Origin: Cylindrodendrum hubeiense
Lineage: Eukaryota; Ascomycota; Sordariomycetes; Hypocreales; Nectriaceae
Direction: 5' to 3'
Assembly: GCA_014621425.1 (NCBI GenBank)
Contig: JAANBB010000366.1
Location: 1-41,172 of the forward strand
DNA: 41,172 nucleotides
The position numbers and the translations under genes were made by a program. Below the pieces are notes generated by a model that saw nothing but the letters and a program-made list of their open reading frames with translations, did not search any database and was not told where the DNA came from. Below are positions 31,932-41,172 of the stretch, piece by piece; positions within the stretch are counted from its first letter, which is position 1, and the number at the start of each line of letters is the position of its first letter.

Positions 31932-33397
31932 ATGATGCTCCGCGAGTTTGAGCGATACTACATCGCCCATGATGCCCTCATGCTGCTGACCTTCATCCCC
32001 TGCCTCATTCTCTTTTTCTGTGCCCTCTGCATGGCCCGTCATCGCAAGGATCCCGCTCGAACAGCCTTTTCATATCTCAAGGCGGCATTCGCCTGCTTAA
32101 CAATGTGCGTCTGCATCCCATCCTTTCCTGTCATGTCACCGTGTCTCTCACCACACATTCATATGCTATGCCTCCCCGAGAAGTCGTTATTGTGCTGACC
32201 ATAGTTACAGCTTCATTTTCCTTGACTTTTGTGGCTATGGACTCGCCTTTGCCAATACCCGCATCCAGTATGAACTGGATTATGATGCCTCCGACGACAT
32301 CTTAAGAGCCATCGCCCTCGCTCAGTACAATACCTTCACCGTCGCCCGAATCTTCGAGGCCATCGCCGATATTCTTGTCTTGTTGATGCTTCTCCGTCTC
32401 GGCACTGGCATCGCCCTAGTCCATGCAGGAAAGCCAGGGAAATTCGACAAGAACCTCAAGTTTACTTCATATGGCATTGCTGCAGTGCTCGCAGTCATTG
32501 CCCTCGCCCAGTTTGCCCTCCGCCTTCGTTTCTACAATGAGGTTTTTGCCAAGAACCAGTCGTTGTCTGCGTCGGCCGCGAACAAGCTGACTGAACAATT
32601 CAACTCCTCTCGTCAGCTTGACTTCTCTTTCCGTGTCCTAGTCTTTGTCTTGGCTCTTGTCGTCGTCGCACAATCTGTCATGGTTAAGATGCAGACGCGG
32701 TCGGAATCGCGACTGTCTTTGGTAAGCCTCACCTGGCTTCTACCGCTCCATACATCCTAACCTTTGAACTAGTCCTCTAATACCCTAATCACATGTGCCG
32801 GACTTTGGCTTCTACGGACCGTTTACGGAGTGGCATCCATGGCGTCGGCATTGAATCTAAGCGATGTCCTAAAGGACCCATTCTACGAAAGCTACTACGA
32901 CATCCTAGACATTGTCTTCGGTGTTTGGCCTCTGTTCATACTCCTTTGCCTCGTGTTTAACCTTGGTTCCAAGAAAAACAACGGGCTCTGGTCTACTGAG
33001 CAGCCTTTCATGATGGATAGCCCGGGCGACCAGCAGACGCCATGGGGCTACACCTACAATTCCCAAAACATGGCACATCAGCAACAGCAACATCAGTCAC
33101 CTCCGATGCGAGCAGAGTTGATACAACCTGTATCACCGCCTCAGTCGACATATTATGTTCCACCAATTCAGTACAGCTCGCCTCCTCAGGAAGTCTACTC
33201 CCAATACCCCCCCTCAGCAGCAGCAGTACCAGCAACAGCAACAACAATACCAACAGCAGCAACAACAGTATAGCCCTCAGAGCCCAGTCTCCCAAACAAG
33301 GTCACCCCCACCTCACGAGGATGCCATGGGCCTATATCACCAGGCAGACGGAACACCTCCCCAGGCCGCCCCTCAGCCGTACTACGAAAAGGCCTAG
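31932..33397 (+). CDS. Seven-TM membrane protein with Gln-rich tail; tail frameshifted at a 7-C run
   Basis: Model: join(31932..32104, 32211..32721, 32773..33397 with one base too many). Introns are GTGCGT...TACAG and GTAAGC...ACTAG. Seven hydrophobic segments appear in order, beginning LMLLTFIPCLILFFCALC and ending IVFGVWPLFILLCLVFNLG, followed by a cytosolic-looking tail. Family not recognised; the topology recalls fungal receptor-like proteins, but I see no signature. The literal frame stops at 33273 (394 residues) after an Ala/Thr stretch. From the C-run at 33207-33213, the frame one base away codes for SPQSPVSQTR and Gln/Tyr repeats (QQQQQQY twice) to a stop at 33397, which is the natural tail. 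With six Cs the protein would be about 435 residues. So there is either a sequencing error or a real frameshift allele. Confidence 0.82.
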
Positions 33398-33909
33398 GAA
33401 CTGATGAATTTAAGGAGAAAAGATGTTGGAGTTGATGTTGATAACATTGCTGGTCTGTTTGGGAAGTTTGGGAAGGACAGGACGCTTGCACGCTTAGTAC
33501 CATACCATCTATATTGAACCTTGGCTTGTTCCTCCTTCAACAGCCGATCTACGCGAATGACAACAGGTCCCCATGTGGAATGATTCCGAAATATATAGAG
33601 TATCGCTATCGTACACCAATCGCTATTTCAACCTCCAAATTCATGGAAGAATTCGGCCATGGATTGCAACCTTTCGAATATAATAAGACAAAGTAATCAC
33701 AAAAAAACATATATTTATGTTCATAAGCTTTTAATAATATTCAGTTTATTTATTGTACGTTTATGGATCCCATGCACACGAATAGCTATACCCAATCTAT
33801 GTTGTCTATGTAGCTCAAGGTTATTTCATTCATTCCACGTCCTCCGAGAACTCGGCCGGAGCTACGAACGGCCCAGCCTCTCCCATGGTACCAGTCACGT
33901 ATCTTCCAC
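33398..33909. other. Spacer between convergent genes
   Basis: The 3' flanks of the seven-TM gene (+) and the thioesterase (-); AT-rich at 33560-33760. No gene seen. Confidence 0.5.
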
Positions 33910-34794
33910 TCAGTTAGTAACTGCATTATCATTAGAGGTGACAACGTACTTTGTGTGGCTTCCCCTAGCGGCTAACTGCCCCTTGCTGTTGGTGAAGGTA
34001 ATTGTCGTATATGCTAAGGTCTTGCCGACTACATCTGTGTCAATAATACATCTCGAGGGTCGAGGCTTTTGACATTCACATACTCTTGTCGCAAATGGCT
34101 GTTCCTTTCAAGGTATCGCCTACTCGTCCACCCGGGCTGAGATACGACACTTCGCTTCGTCAGAACGCACAACCTATGTAGTGGGAGAGAAGGAAATACC
34201 ATTCAGGTCGGTTGACACACCAGTTGCGAAACGGCCAGTCGAGGCCACGGCCAGAGAGCCGCCGAGGTCGACCATACTCGCAATGGTACCGCCATGGATC
34301 ATCTTGAGTCGGTTCTGTAAGTGGATTAGAGGTGATGGACAGGCAATACTGAAGTGGGATGCTGGGCGATAGATAACTTACTGTGTGGTCCTTGTGGATG
34401 TCGAGTTCGAAGTCGACCCTGCCCTCAGTTGCGCTTAGGATTCGGAACTGGGAAGTGTTAGATCAGGTTCAATATATATTGTTGTGTTGAAGGATTCTCC
34501 TACATGTGGTCCCAACAATCTATGGGATGGAGTTGTCAGCATTCCGTCTTATCAACGATCCAATACCTTGGGAGGACTTGATTGAGTGCCAGGATAAAGG
34601 GAGCAGCGAATGACAGCGTACCTAGGCTCAAGACCGGACTCAGCCATGAATGACCGTGTCACCTGTACACGTGGGATGGTCAGTTCAGTCGCGTACAGAA
34701 GCCAACTCAAGCCATGTATGGCAGGGAATGAGAGGGGCCGAGTTAGATGACGAACCGCCTTGACGAACTGCGTAGGGTTGAGCTTCTTGGCCAT
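33910..34794 (-). CDS. Hotdog-fold acyl-CoA thioesterase-like protein (ACOT13/PaaI type)
   Basis: Model on the minus strand: 34794..34697, 34638..34567, 34519..34504, 34447..34382, 34314..34200, 34149..34084, 34028..33910; 552 nt, 183 residues. Exons 2-7 are well supported, since all junctions are GT-AG and the protein reads through: RLLGPH, then FRILSATEGRVDFEL, then MIHGGTIASMVDLGGSLAVA, then GVSTDLN, VSYLSPGG, GKTLAYTTITF and GSHTKYV. HGG...D with GVSTD.N and the closing SHTK are hallmarks of this hotdog family, which hydrolyses acyl-CoA as dimers or tetramers. Exon 3 is only 16 nt. The exon 1-2 junction is the weak point: a donor GTACGC at 34696 to an acceptor at 34639 keeps frame, but other choices exist. 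Start MAKKLNPTQFVKAV fits the family's N-terminus. It is divergent from tfb2. Confidence 0.85.
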
Positions 34795-35342
34795 GATTGA
34801 TGCGGTCTCGGTTTAAATTCTCCTTGTCCTTGCGTTTCCCTATGATGTTTAGGAATTATGATTGAGTACAATTCCTCCTACTCCGCGGCTCTAGTCCACG
34901 ATAGCCGACTAGCTGGAGCACCCTTGGATATCCGGGGAAGCACGGAATATTAGCGCCGCCGAAGCTCCACTTTCGGCGTTTCCTTTGCCGTGGTTCCTGG
35001 GAAGCTGGGAGCGAGCGCCGAGACTGACGTAATTACCCGGATCTTTTCCGACAACAAGTCTTTGTCTTCTCAAGCACAGCCGTGCATTAAGGCTACAGCT
35101 TATTTTTGAACGAGATCGATTCACTCGAGACCATCCAACCTCGACCACCTTTGACAACTTCCCCCCCACGGTTCTCTCGTCCCTCCCACCGCCGTGTACG
35201 AAACTTCGAGCTCCTAATTCTGATTCACATCTCTTCTCCCGCTGGTCGGACACTCCCTCCTCTTCTGCACCTGCTATCATGAGATAGCTTCCATCGACTT
35301 ACCTGACTGACTGATTGCGCCGCGCGCCCTCGGTTGCCCAAC
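34795..35342. promoter_or_regulatory. 548-bp bidirectional promoter between thioesterase and tfb2
   Basis: The two start codons face away from each other across this gap. The right half (about 35100-35290) is C/T-rich, the usual leader signature for tfb2. No clear TATA is seen for either gene, which fits housekeeping expression. Confidence 0.6.
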
Positions 35343-36928
35343 ATGTCAGTCAGCCCAACGCCCTCGTTACAGCTCGCCGAGTACCTCGAGAAGCTCCCGG
35401 GTACGACATTTAGGAAGTTGTACCAGCAACCCTCGACTGCATTTGCCATCTTCCGCCGCATGCTTCCGCACCTGGGTAAGCCCCCCCGTGAACGGCCTCG
35501 TCACGCAAGCGCACTTGCTAATCCTCTACAATGTGCCAGCAAAAACCTTTGTTATGCGAATCCTTTACATGCCCAAACCAATACTGCTCAGTGACCTCGA
35601 TGACTGGGTCAAACCGAGCGCCAAACGGTACGACTCCCTCTCGTGGAGTCGTCATGCAACCGCTCTGACGTCGACCTAGGCAAAAGGATCAAGCTCTATC
35701 CATCATGCGCGTCCTCTACATCGTCCAAATCACGGCACCCTCGAAAGATCGACCACAGGAGATGCAACTGACGGCAAACTTCAAGACCTCGCTCCGACTC
35801 GCCCTCTCTGGCGGCGGCACCCACAATTCGTTCGGCGTTCCCTCGAGCCTCCAAGTCCCCCTCGAGATCGACATCCCCTTCCTCGACCGTTATGCCCGAA
35901 AAAGGTGGGAGGATATCTTACACTATGTTGTGTCTAGTGTCGGCTTCAAAAGCGCAAGCGAGGTTACCGGACCGAATAAGAACGTGAAGGAACTCCTCAT
36001 CGCAGGACGGCTGGTCGATCGTCGCCCTAATGGCGGCGTCGGCATTACTCAGGCAGGTTTCACTTTCCTGCTACAAGAGGCCAACGCCCAGGTGTGGACA
36101 CTTCTGCTGCTTTGGATCGAGGCTATGGACACCAGAAAGGAGCTCGAGGCTACCGACATGCTATCGTTCCTCTTTGTTCTCGCGAGCATGGAGCTCGGCC
36201 GCGCCTACGACACCAACGCTCTAACGGATCAGCGGAAGAACATGTTGGTATACCTTGTCGAATTCGGTCTCATCTACATTCCCAACCACAAGTGGTCGAT
36301 GTTCTTCCCCACACGTCTCGCCACAACTCTCACGAGCAGTGGAAACAGTCTCCGGAGCATCAGTGACGGCGTCGCAGCCGCCACGGCCGCGGCTTTGACC
36401 CCAGGCCAGTCCAACCCAACTAGCAACAACGCAGATCAGAAGGGCAGTGTCATCATCGAGACCAACTACCGTCTCTATGCCTACACCCAGTCCACTCTGC
36501 AAATCGCCGTCCTCGCTCTATTCGCCAAGCTCAACATGCGCTTTCCCGATATGGTGGCTGGTCGTCTCTCGCGCCAGTCGATTCGCCAGGCCATTAACTT
36601 CGGCATCACGGCAGACCAGATCATCTCGTACCTCGCCGCGCACGCGCACGACCAGATGCATCGCACCGCCGCCCTTAACAACAAGCCTGTCCTACCCCCG
36701 ACGGTCGTTGACCAGATTCGTCTCTGGCAGCTGGAGAACGAGCGCATGAAGACAACTGGCGGCTTCCTCTTTAAGGACTTTGAGGACCACAAAGAGTACA
36801 TGGCCGTTGCGGGCTTTGCCGAGGAAGTTGGTGTCCTGGCCTGGCGTAATGATGTGAAGGGCATGTTCTTTGCGAGCAAGCACGAGCAGATCCGCGACTA
36901 TCTGCGGATTCGGAAGAAGGCCGAATAA
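35343..36928 (+). CDS. tfb2: TFIIH core subunit Tfb2 (p52/GTF2H4)
   Basis: Model: join(35343..35475, 35540..35627, 35680..36928), 489 residues, both introns GT-AG and in frame. Landmarks follow the Tfb2 family along its whole length: LAEYLEKLPG at the N-terminus, then LLSDLDDWVKPS, FKTSLRLALSGGGTHNSFGV, RWEDILHYVV, FLLQEANAQVWTLLL, NYRLYAYTQSTLQIAVL, INFGITADQIISYLAAHAH and PPTVVDQIRLWQLE. Tfb2 is part of core TFIIH; it anchors and stimulates the XPB/Ssl2 ATPase in transcription initiation and nucleotide-excision repair, and binds Tfb5 through its C-terminal domain (about the last 70-100 residues). It is an essential single-copy gene. The Ala/Thr-rich insert around 220-245 is a normal variable loop. 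Confidence 0.96.
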
Positions 36929-37442
36929 ACCAAGACTAAATATGGAGGGAAAATACCAAAAAATGCTACGTATGTATAGGCAGCAACGGCGTTACAAGGA
37001 GTAGGGAACAGAAACCCACGGTAGGAGATAAATGGATGGCATCGCCAGGTTCACCGGCATGTGAAATCACGGACCCAAAGGCGGGTAACTATGTACATGT
37101 ACAAAGAAGAAATTCGGTCAAGGCCGTGTTGTTAGAGGCGTGCCAGAGGCCGAAGTTGGCTGTCGACGATACCAAACTGAAAGGAGTCACGGGTTGAGCT
37201 TGACGCTGCAGGTGGAAGGTGGTAACTGGCCACGGTCGAGATGGGGCAGGAGGAAGTCTTCGTTATAAAGTTTGAAAGAGGAACTCACTCTCGGATGCCA
37301 CATCGACCAAACCCATGCCAACCATCATTACAACGAAGAATATCACAATCAATCATCATTGCCAATTCTTAGGCTGCAAAGAGATACAAGAGCACAACCA
37401 GACAAAGCAAACACTATCCGGAACCTACGAGTATTAATCAAC
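36929..37442. other. Spacer between tfb2 and the two-TM gene
   Basis: 3' flank of tfb2, then the A/C-rich leader of the next gene (about 37310-37440). No other feature seen. Confidence 0.5.
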
Positions 37443-37835
37443 ATGTTCCTCCCAGTCGACGTAGCACGCCTCACCGGCAGAATGGTGCCCACCTCCCTGC
37501 CGATCCAAGGCGACAAAGACTTCAAAAGCGCCACGCCCGACCCCGCCACAACAGTCAAAGTCCTCATCCTGGTGTCGGCCTTCGGATGGGTCTTCTTCGG
37601 CGTCATGAGCATCCTGTGTATCAACGGGCGGGGCCGCGCCGGCCGATGGGTGCCAGAATGGTACCTGGACTCGCACGGGTCGCGATGGGATCGAGCCGCG
37701 GTGGTGGCTTGGTGGGTGACAGTTGTGGTGCTGTGGCCGGTGATCCTGCCGGCTTTGGTGGTGGGGATGGGAGTCAAGGGGATGGTGAGGCATTGCAGGG
37801 GCAGGGAGCTTGACGACGGGAGAGATGAGAAGTAA
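37443..37835 (+). CDS. 130-residue protein with two membrane helices
   Basis: Start MFLPVDVARLTGRM in the A-rich context atcaacATG; the frame is open upstream, but no earlier ATG is in a plausible leader. Helix 1 (about 40-60) is LILVSAFGWVFFGVMSILCI; helix 2 (about 84-110) is VVAWWVTVVVLWPVILPALV. A short polar loop rich in Trp and Arg joins them, and the tail is basic then acidic (CRGRELDDGRDEK). No known domain. The positive residues would favour both termini in the cytosol, which is inference. A 217-residue antisense frame covers the same place but has no protein-like features. Orphan or lineage-restricted gene likely. Confidence 0.6.
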   Translation: MFLPVDVARLTGRMVPTSLPIQGDKDFKSATPDPATTVKVLILVSAFGWVFFGVMSILCINGRGRAGRWVPEWYLDSHGSRWDRAAVVAWWVTVVVLWPVILPALVVGMGVKGMVRHCRGRELDDGRDEK

Positions 37836-39048
37836 GGATCTCGGCAAATCAAATGGTACATGTGAACGAATGACAGGATTGGGAGGTGGTATGGTGGGAA
37901 TGGCATAGAGAATGGTGATGGAAGGCTTCGTGTTGTTGGTGCTTTACTCGCTTGGTGCGTTGGTGGGAGACACGGGTCAATGATACGCCATACAGATTGC
38001 AAGTAGGCCTACGAATATTAAATGAAACAAAATGAACTCATTAGTTCCGCTTATAATGACCTGAAATGCAATTTAGACTGAATTGGGTGACAACCAGCTT
38101 GTCTCCTCTGATAACTCGTCTACCTTGCAGGCTGTCAACTCTAACTCTTGTAGACTCAAGTCAATGTCCATCGCGCAGGTATGACGGCAAGAATGGTAGA
38201 ATAATCACATGCTGCGTAGTATTGTCGCACGTGTCTAAGATATGGAATGGGGGAAAATGAGACAGTCGCAACGTCGGGATAGCTCCTCTGTTTGTGACCT
38301 ATTTGTGGCCAGCCAGTGCCTCACCATCACGTTCTCAGCGCCCCACTGTCACGTTCTCAGTGCCTCAACGTTGTCACCGAGGCCGCACGACGGGCTGGAC
38401 GAGTCCCAGCCTCGCTGACCTCGAGCCCGCTTAGGCTTAGCGGCGTCTTCGTCCAAACCCAAGTTGGCCAGCCTCCTCGATTCTAATTGGCCCACAGCGC
38501 TAGCTCGTCGTTTCTTGCCCAGCAACGGGGCGAGCTCGCCCACGGAAAAACTCACCTCCCCCGTTCCCAGGGGCCGCTTGAAGGCCGCAGTGTCGCTCTC
38601 CTCCTCCTCCACCAAACCCGCACGCGAGAGACCAAGACGCAGTTGATAACGAGGCTGAAGCCATTTGCTTCTGCTCGTCCTGCTCCGCCCGCTGTGCATT
38701 CTCATCCTCGAGGCCCCCGCGCTTACACCGACGTACCCTGTTTGTTTTTGTGTTGTTGCTTTTGCATGTCCCATGTCCCGCCCGTGCTAGAGCGCGTGCC
38801 ATCCTGACCAATTCCGCCCAGCCACGACGTCAGGGACCCGTTTGCACGCGACTTTGGCGACGGGTTTGGAACACGCCGACAAACAAACAATAGTCGACAC
38901 GCATCGTCGCCTGATTTAAGACCTTGGGCCGCCGTTGAATTTTCTCGACATCGACCAAGGAGCTGGACCGTCCGAATCGACGCTCCTCCACCGAGCAATC
39001 ACCTCCTCTTCACGCCCGGTCTGCCGGTCGCCTCATCACCAATTCACG
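37836..39048. other. 1.2-kb upstream region of the coiled-coil gene
   Basis: No supported gene. A 12-bp element tcacgttctcag occurs twice, at 38327-38338 and 38349-38360. From about 38480 on the sequence is C/T-rich, consistent with a long leader for the gene at 39049. Confidence 0.45.
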
Positions 39049-40764
39049 ATGGCTTCCGACTCCGAGGCATCCATGGTCCAGGCACAGCAGCTTGACGCCG
39101 CTGTGAGCCATATGGCTAGCCCTGTCCACCATCCCTCTACCCCCCAGGACTTAGGATCCCAAGATTTGTCACAGGTGACACTTCCGTCCACCGAGATCCC
39201 GCAATCCCCTATCGACCTCGACGAATCGTTCAAGACTGAGACCAACGAAGACCGACCCGCCATCACCATCATCCCCTCTTCTCTTACTCCGCCTCCTTCA
39301 ACCCAGGTCAATAGCCACATGCAAAATGGTCACTCCAAGCGGGCTTTCTCGGGCTCCCAGCAGTCGACCCTCTTCTCCCCGCCCGCCACTATTCTCAACA
39401 CCCTCCGCGACCGCCAACTCACCTCCGACTTCGTCCCACCCGCGCCCCAGCAGGTCCTGGAGGCTTCGGTGGACGAGCTCCGCAGCATGCTACAGGGCTG
39501 CATCGCTGAGAACCAGAAGCTTAAGATGGAAACGGCCCACCACAAGCTGCAGTATAACCTCCTGAGCCTTCAGGCCGACGAGGACCAGAAGCGGGCCGTT
39601 GTGGAACATGACATGATCCGTCGTGAGGTCGACGCCCTGCGAACGGCCGAGCACACCCGCCAGGCTAAGCGGGAGTTGAGCACCTCTTCCGACTCGACTC
39701 ATGCCAAGTACCTGCAGATGAAAATGTGGTATGAAGCAGCCGTTGATGAGGCAGACACGTTGCAACGCCGTGTGAAGGTGGCCAAGAAGGTCATCCAGCA
39801 GAAGGAGGAGGAAACCATTGGCCTGACTGAGGAGAGGGACATGCTTCTCAACCGAATCCGCGAGAACCGAGAACACCTGCACAGCATGTGCAGCCCCGGC
39901 GGCATTTTCCACGGTGCCTTGACCCCCAAGCAGCAGGCCCCAGCTGTCTCAACGCCCCAACCCTACCGCCAGACTCCTCGTCAGACTCCACGGTCAACCG
40001 CTCGTGACACCCGGGAGGGAGAACATGGGCTGTCAGCTCTTCTCCAGGCCATGAGCCAGGATAACAACAGTGCGCCATCAACTCCCATCCCCTCACACCG
40101 ACCAGCACCGCGACAAGTAAGAAAGCATCAGCGCAATGCTCAATCCATGTCATCACTTCCAACTACGCCCATGAACCGTCCCCGTGGTGTGCATACCGGC
40201 CTCCTCCCCTCAGTCGATCTCGTGCCACAGACCGAACCCCAGCGGTACCCTCAGAGGACCTACGTGCCTAAGACGCCCGTGTCGAAGCCAGATCGCCGAC
40301 GTCAGAGCCGAGAGAGCACCATCTCTGTGGAGGATAATGAGGAGCTAGCCCGGCAAGCGTTGCAATCGGTTGCAGCCGCCGCCTCGTTCGCTTCTCATGC
40401 TTCACGCACATCACGTGGTGCAGGACGTTCGCGCGAGGAAGATGGTGAAGAGATATTTGATAGTCAGGCCAGCCAAGCGGCCACGGAGTTATTGCGGCGG
40501 GATCCGCGTCAGAGCTTCGAGGTGGCTAGTTCAACAGGCTCAAGAGGCGGAACACACTCTCCGGTCGATAAATCCGCCCGCTTGCAGGCGAAACTGTTCT
40601 CCAACTCGAAAGGGGACGCTGAAAAACGCAAGTTTAGCGGTAACCACGGGTCCAACGATGAGGTGCTGCGGGATCAGGGAAGCCCTGCCAAGAAGATGCG
40701 GGTTGGAGGACCGTTGGTTGAGGAACGAAGGAGGGTGGGGTTGGGAATTCAATACACCCAGTAA
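39049..40764 (+). CDS. Coiled-coil protein with basic C-terminus, probably nuclear; function unknown
   Basis: A single exon of 571 residues, start MASDSEASMVQAQQLD in context ttcacgATGG. Residues 1-135 are acidic, Ser/Pro-rich and disordered. Residues about 138-280 are a continuous coiled coil, from EASVDELRSMLQGCIAENQ to ERDMLLNRIRENREHLHSM. The rest is disordered, with TP-containing repeats (RQTPRQTPRST), RRRQSRES-type basophilic sites, an Ala-rich helix (ALQSVAAAASFASHA) and a C-terminal bipartite-like KRKF...KKMR signal before VGLGIQY. Many S/TP sites suggest cyclin-dependent or MAP kinase control. I believe it is a conserved Sordariomycete protein but do not know a characterised homologue. 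A longer version would need a non-ATG start. Confidence 0.85.
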   Translation: MASDSEASMVQAQQLDAAVSHMASPVHHPSTPQDLGSQDLSQVTLPSTEIPQSPIDLDESFKTETNEDRPAITIIPSSLTPPPSTQVNSHMQNGHSKRAFSGSQQSTLFSPPATILNTLRDRQLTSDFVPPAPQQVLEASVDELRSMLQGCIAENQKLKMETAHHKLQYNLLSLQADEDQKRAVVEHDMIRREVDALRTAEHTRQAKRELSTSSDSTHAKYLQMKMWYEAAVDEADTLQRRVKVAKKVIQQKEEETIGLTEERDMLLNRIRENREHLHSMCSPGGIFHGALTPKQQAPAVSTPQPYRQTPRQTPRSTARDTREGEHGLSALLQAMSQDNNSAPSTPIPSHRPAPRQVRKHQRNAQSMSSLPTTPMNRPRGVHTGLLPSVDLVPQTEPQRYPQRTYVPKTPVSKPDRRRQSRESTISVEDNEELARQALQSVAAAASFASHASRTSRGAGRSREEDGEEIFDSQASQAATELLRRDPRQSFEVASSTGSRGGTHSPVDKSARLQAKLFSNSKGDAEKRKFSGNHGSNDEVLRDQGSPAKKMRVGGPLVEERRRVGLGIQYTQ

Positions 40765-41172
40765 AGGCGATGACAAGTCAGCATTAACCACAGGAATGGA
40801 AAACTTATAGATACCACCACGATCCAGCAAAGTCTGGATGTGCATGAAGTTGAATGATGGGGCAAAGGAACACAGGACAAGATCATCTACAAGCGGTGGG
40901 CGGAGATGGAAAAGAATGTCTGCTGTTAAGGATATTGGGTGCTATAGTCCAGGGTAGACTAATAGTGTTCAAGTAAAATCCAAGATAAATAAAGAGCTTG
41001 AAACCAATTTGCGTCTTGTGTGTGCCGTGATCTGCGACTCTTGACTCTACTCCGAGACAGGTGATGACAAAACGTCGGCGGCTGGGTTTTGGGGCGAACT
41101 GCACCGCCTCACATGTGCAGGAACCAGCAGCCACATCCAGGTGCGTTAGCCACAACCCAACAGCCGAGATCT
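40765..41172. other. 3' flank, no gene seen
   Basis: It holds the terminator side of the coiled-coil gene, with AATAAA at about 40986-40991 as a possible polyadenylation signal. A 90-residue minus-strand frame has no protein-like features. Confidence 0.5.

Noticed and set aside
37349..38002. 217-residue antisense frame over the two-TM gene
   Set aside because: Pro/His/Thr-rich mirror of the coding strand; no domain.
38935..39048. N-terminal extension of the coiled-coil protein
   Set aside because: It would need a TTG start; the ATG at 39049 has a good context.

Overview
The window is nuclear DNA of a filamentous ascomycete. Genes are compact, with 47-123 bp GT-AG introns carrying CTAAC/CTGAC branch sites, long pyrimidine-rich leaders and large gene-poor spacers. 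The gene set (deuterolysin, Tfb2, DUF8035-like protein, VWA-Hint protein, F-box protein) and short AT-rich, repeat-bearing patches fit a Sordariomycete, probably Hypocreales. That placement is inference from protein style, not a search.

Layout. 1-333: 3' end of a GNAT acetyltransferase. 1333-1437 (-): a 34-residue, cysteine-rich microprotein with a probable 3'UTR intron and a long upstream region full of 9-10 bp tandem repeats. About 1.9-6.3 kb: no convincing gene. 6293-8736 (+): a VWA-Hint protein whose first coding exon is only the ATG. 9980-13329 (+): a six-exon large GTPase of nuclear-GTPase (SLIP-GC-like) type. 13798-14409 (-): a membrane-anchored protein resembling a free-standing deuterolysin propeptide. 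17426-18532 (+): a complete secreted deuterolysin (M35). 21288-22921 (+): an Arg/Ser- and Pro-rich protein with a DUF8035-like core. 24144-24554 (-): a 99-residue hydrophobic protein.

24.8-28.5 kb is an accessory island. It holds a reverse-transcriptase-like relic, a 50-bp dispersed repeat whose copies differ mainly by transitions (RIP-like), a CCCTAA-containing minisatellite, an F-box protein, a possible histone-fold relic and a 17-bp tandem repeat. It is followed by an FAD monooxygenase (28485-29779). 31932-33397 (+) is a seven-TM protein whose glutamine-rich tail is put out of frame by a 7-C run. 33910-34794 (-) is a hotdog thioesterase with seven exons, one of them 16 nt, divergent from tfb2 (35343-36928, TFIIH p52). 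The right end has a two-TM protein (37443-37835) and a coiled-coil, probably nuclear, protein (39049-40764).

The genes look like independent chromosomal loci rather than a pathway cluster; I see no secondary-metabolite or defence operon. The most unusual items are the deuterolysin-propeptide-like membrane protein lying 3 kb from a true deuterolysin, the VWA-Hint protein, the large GTPase and the Cys-rich microprotein. Exon structures were built by hand from splice motifs and frame continuity and have no transcript support here.
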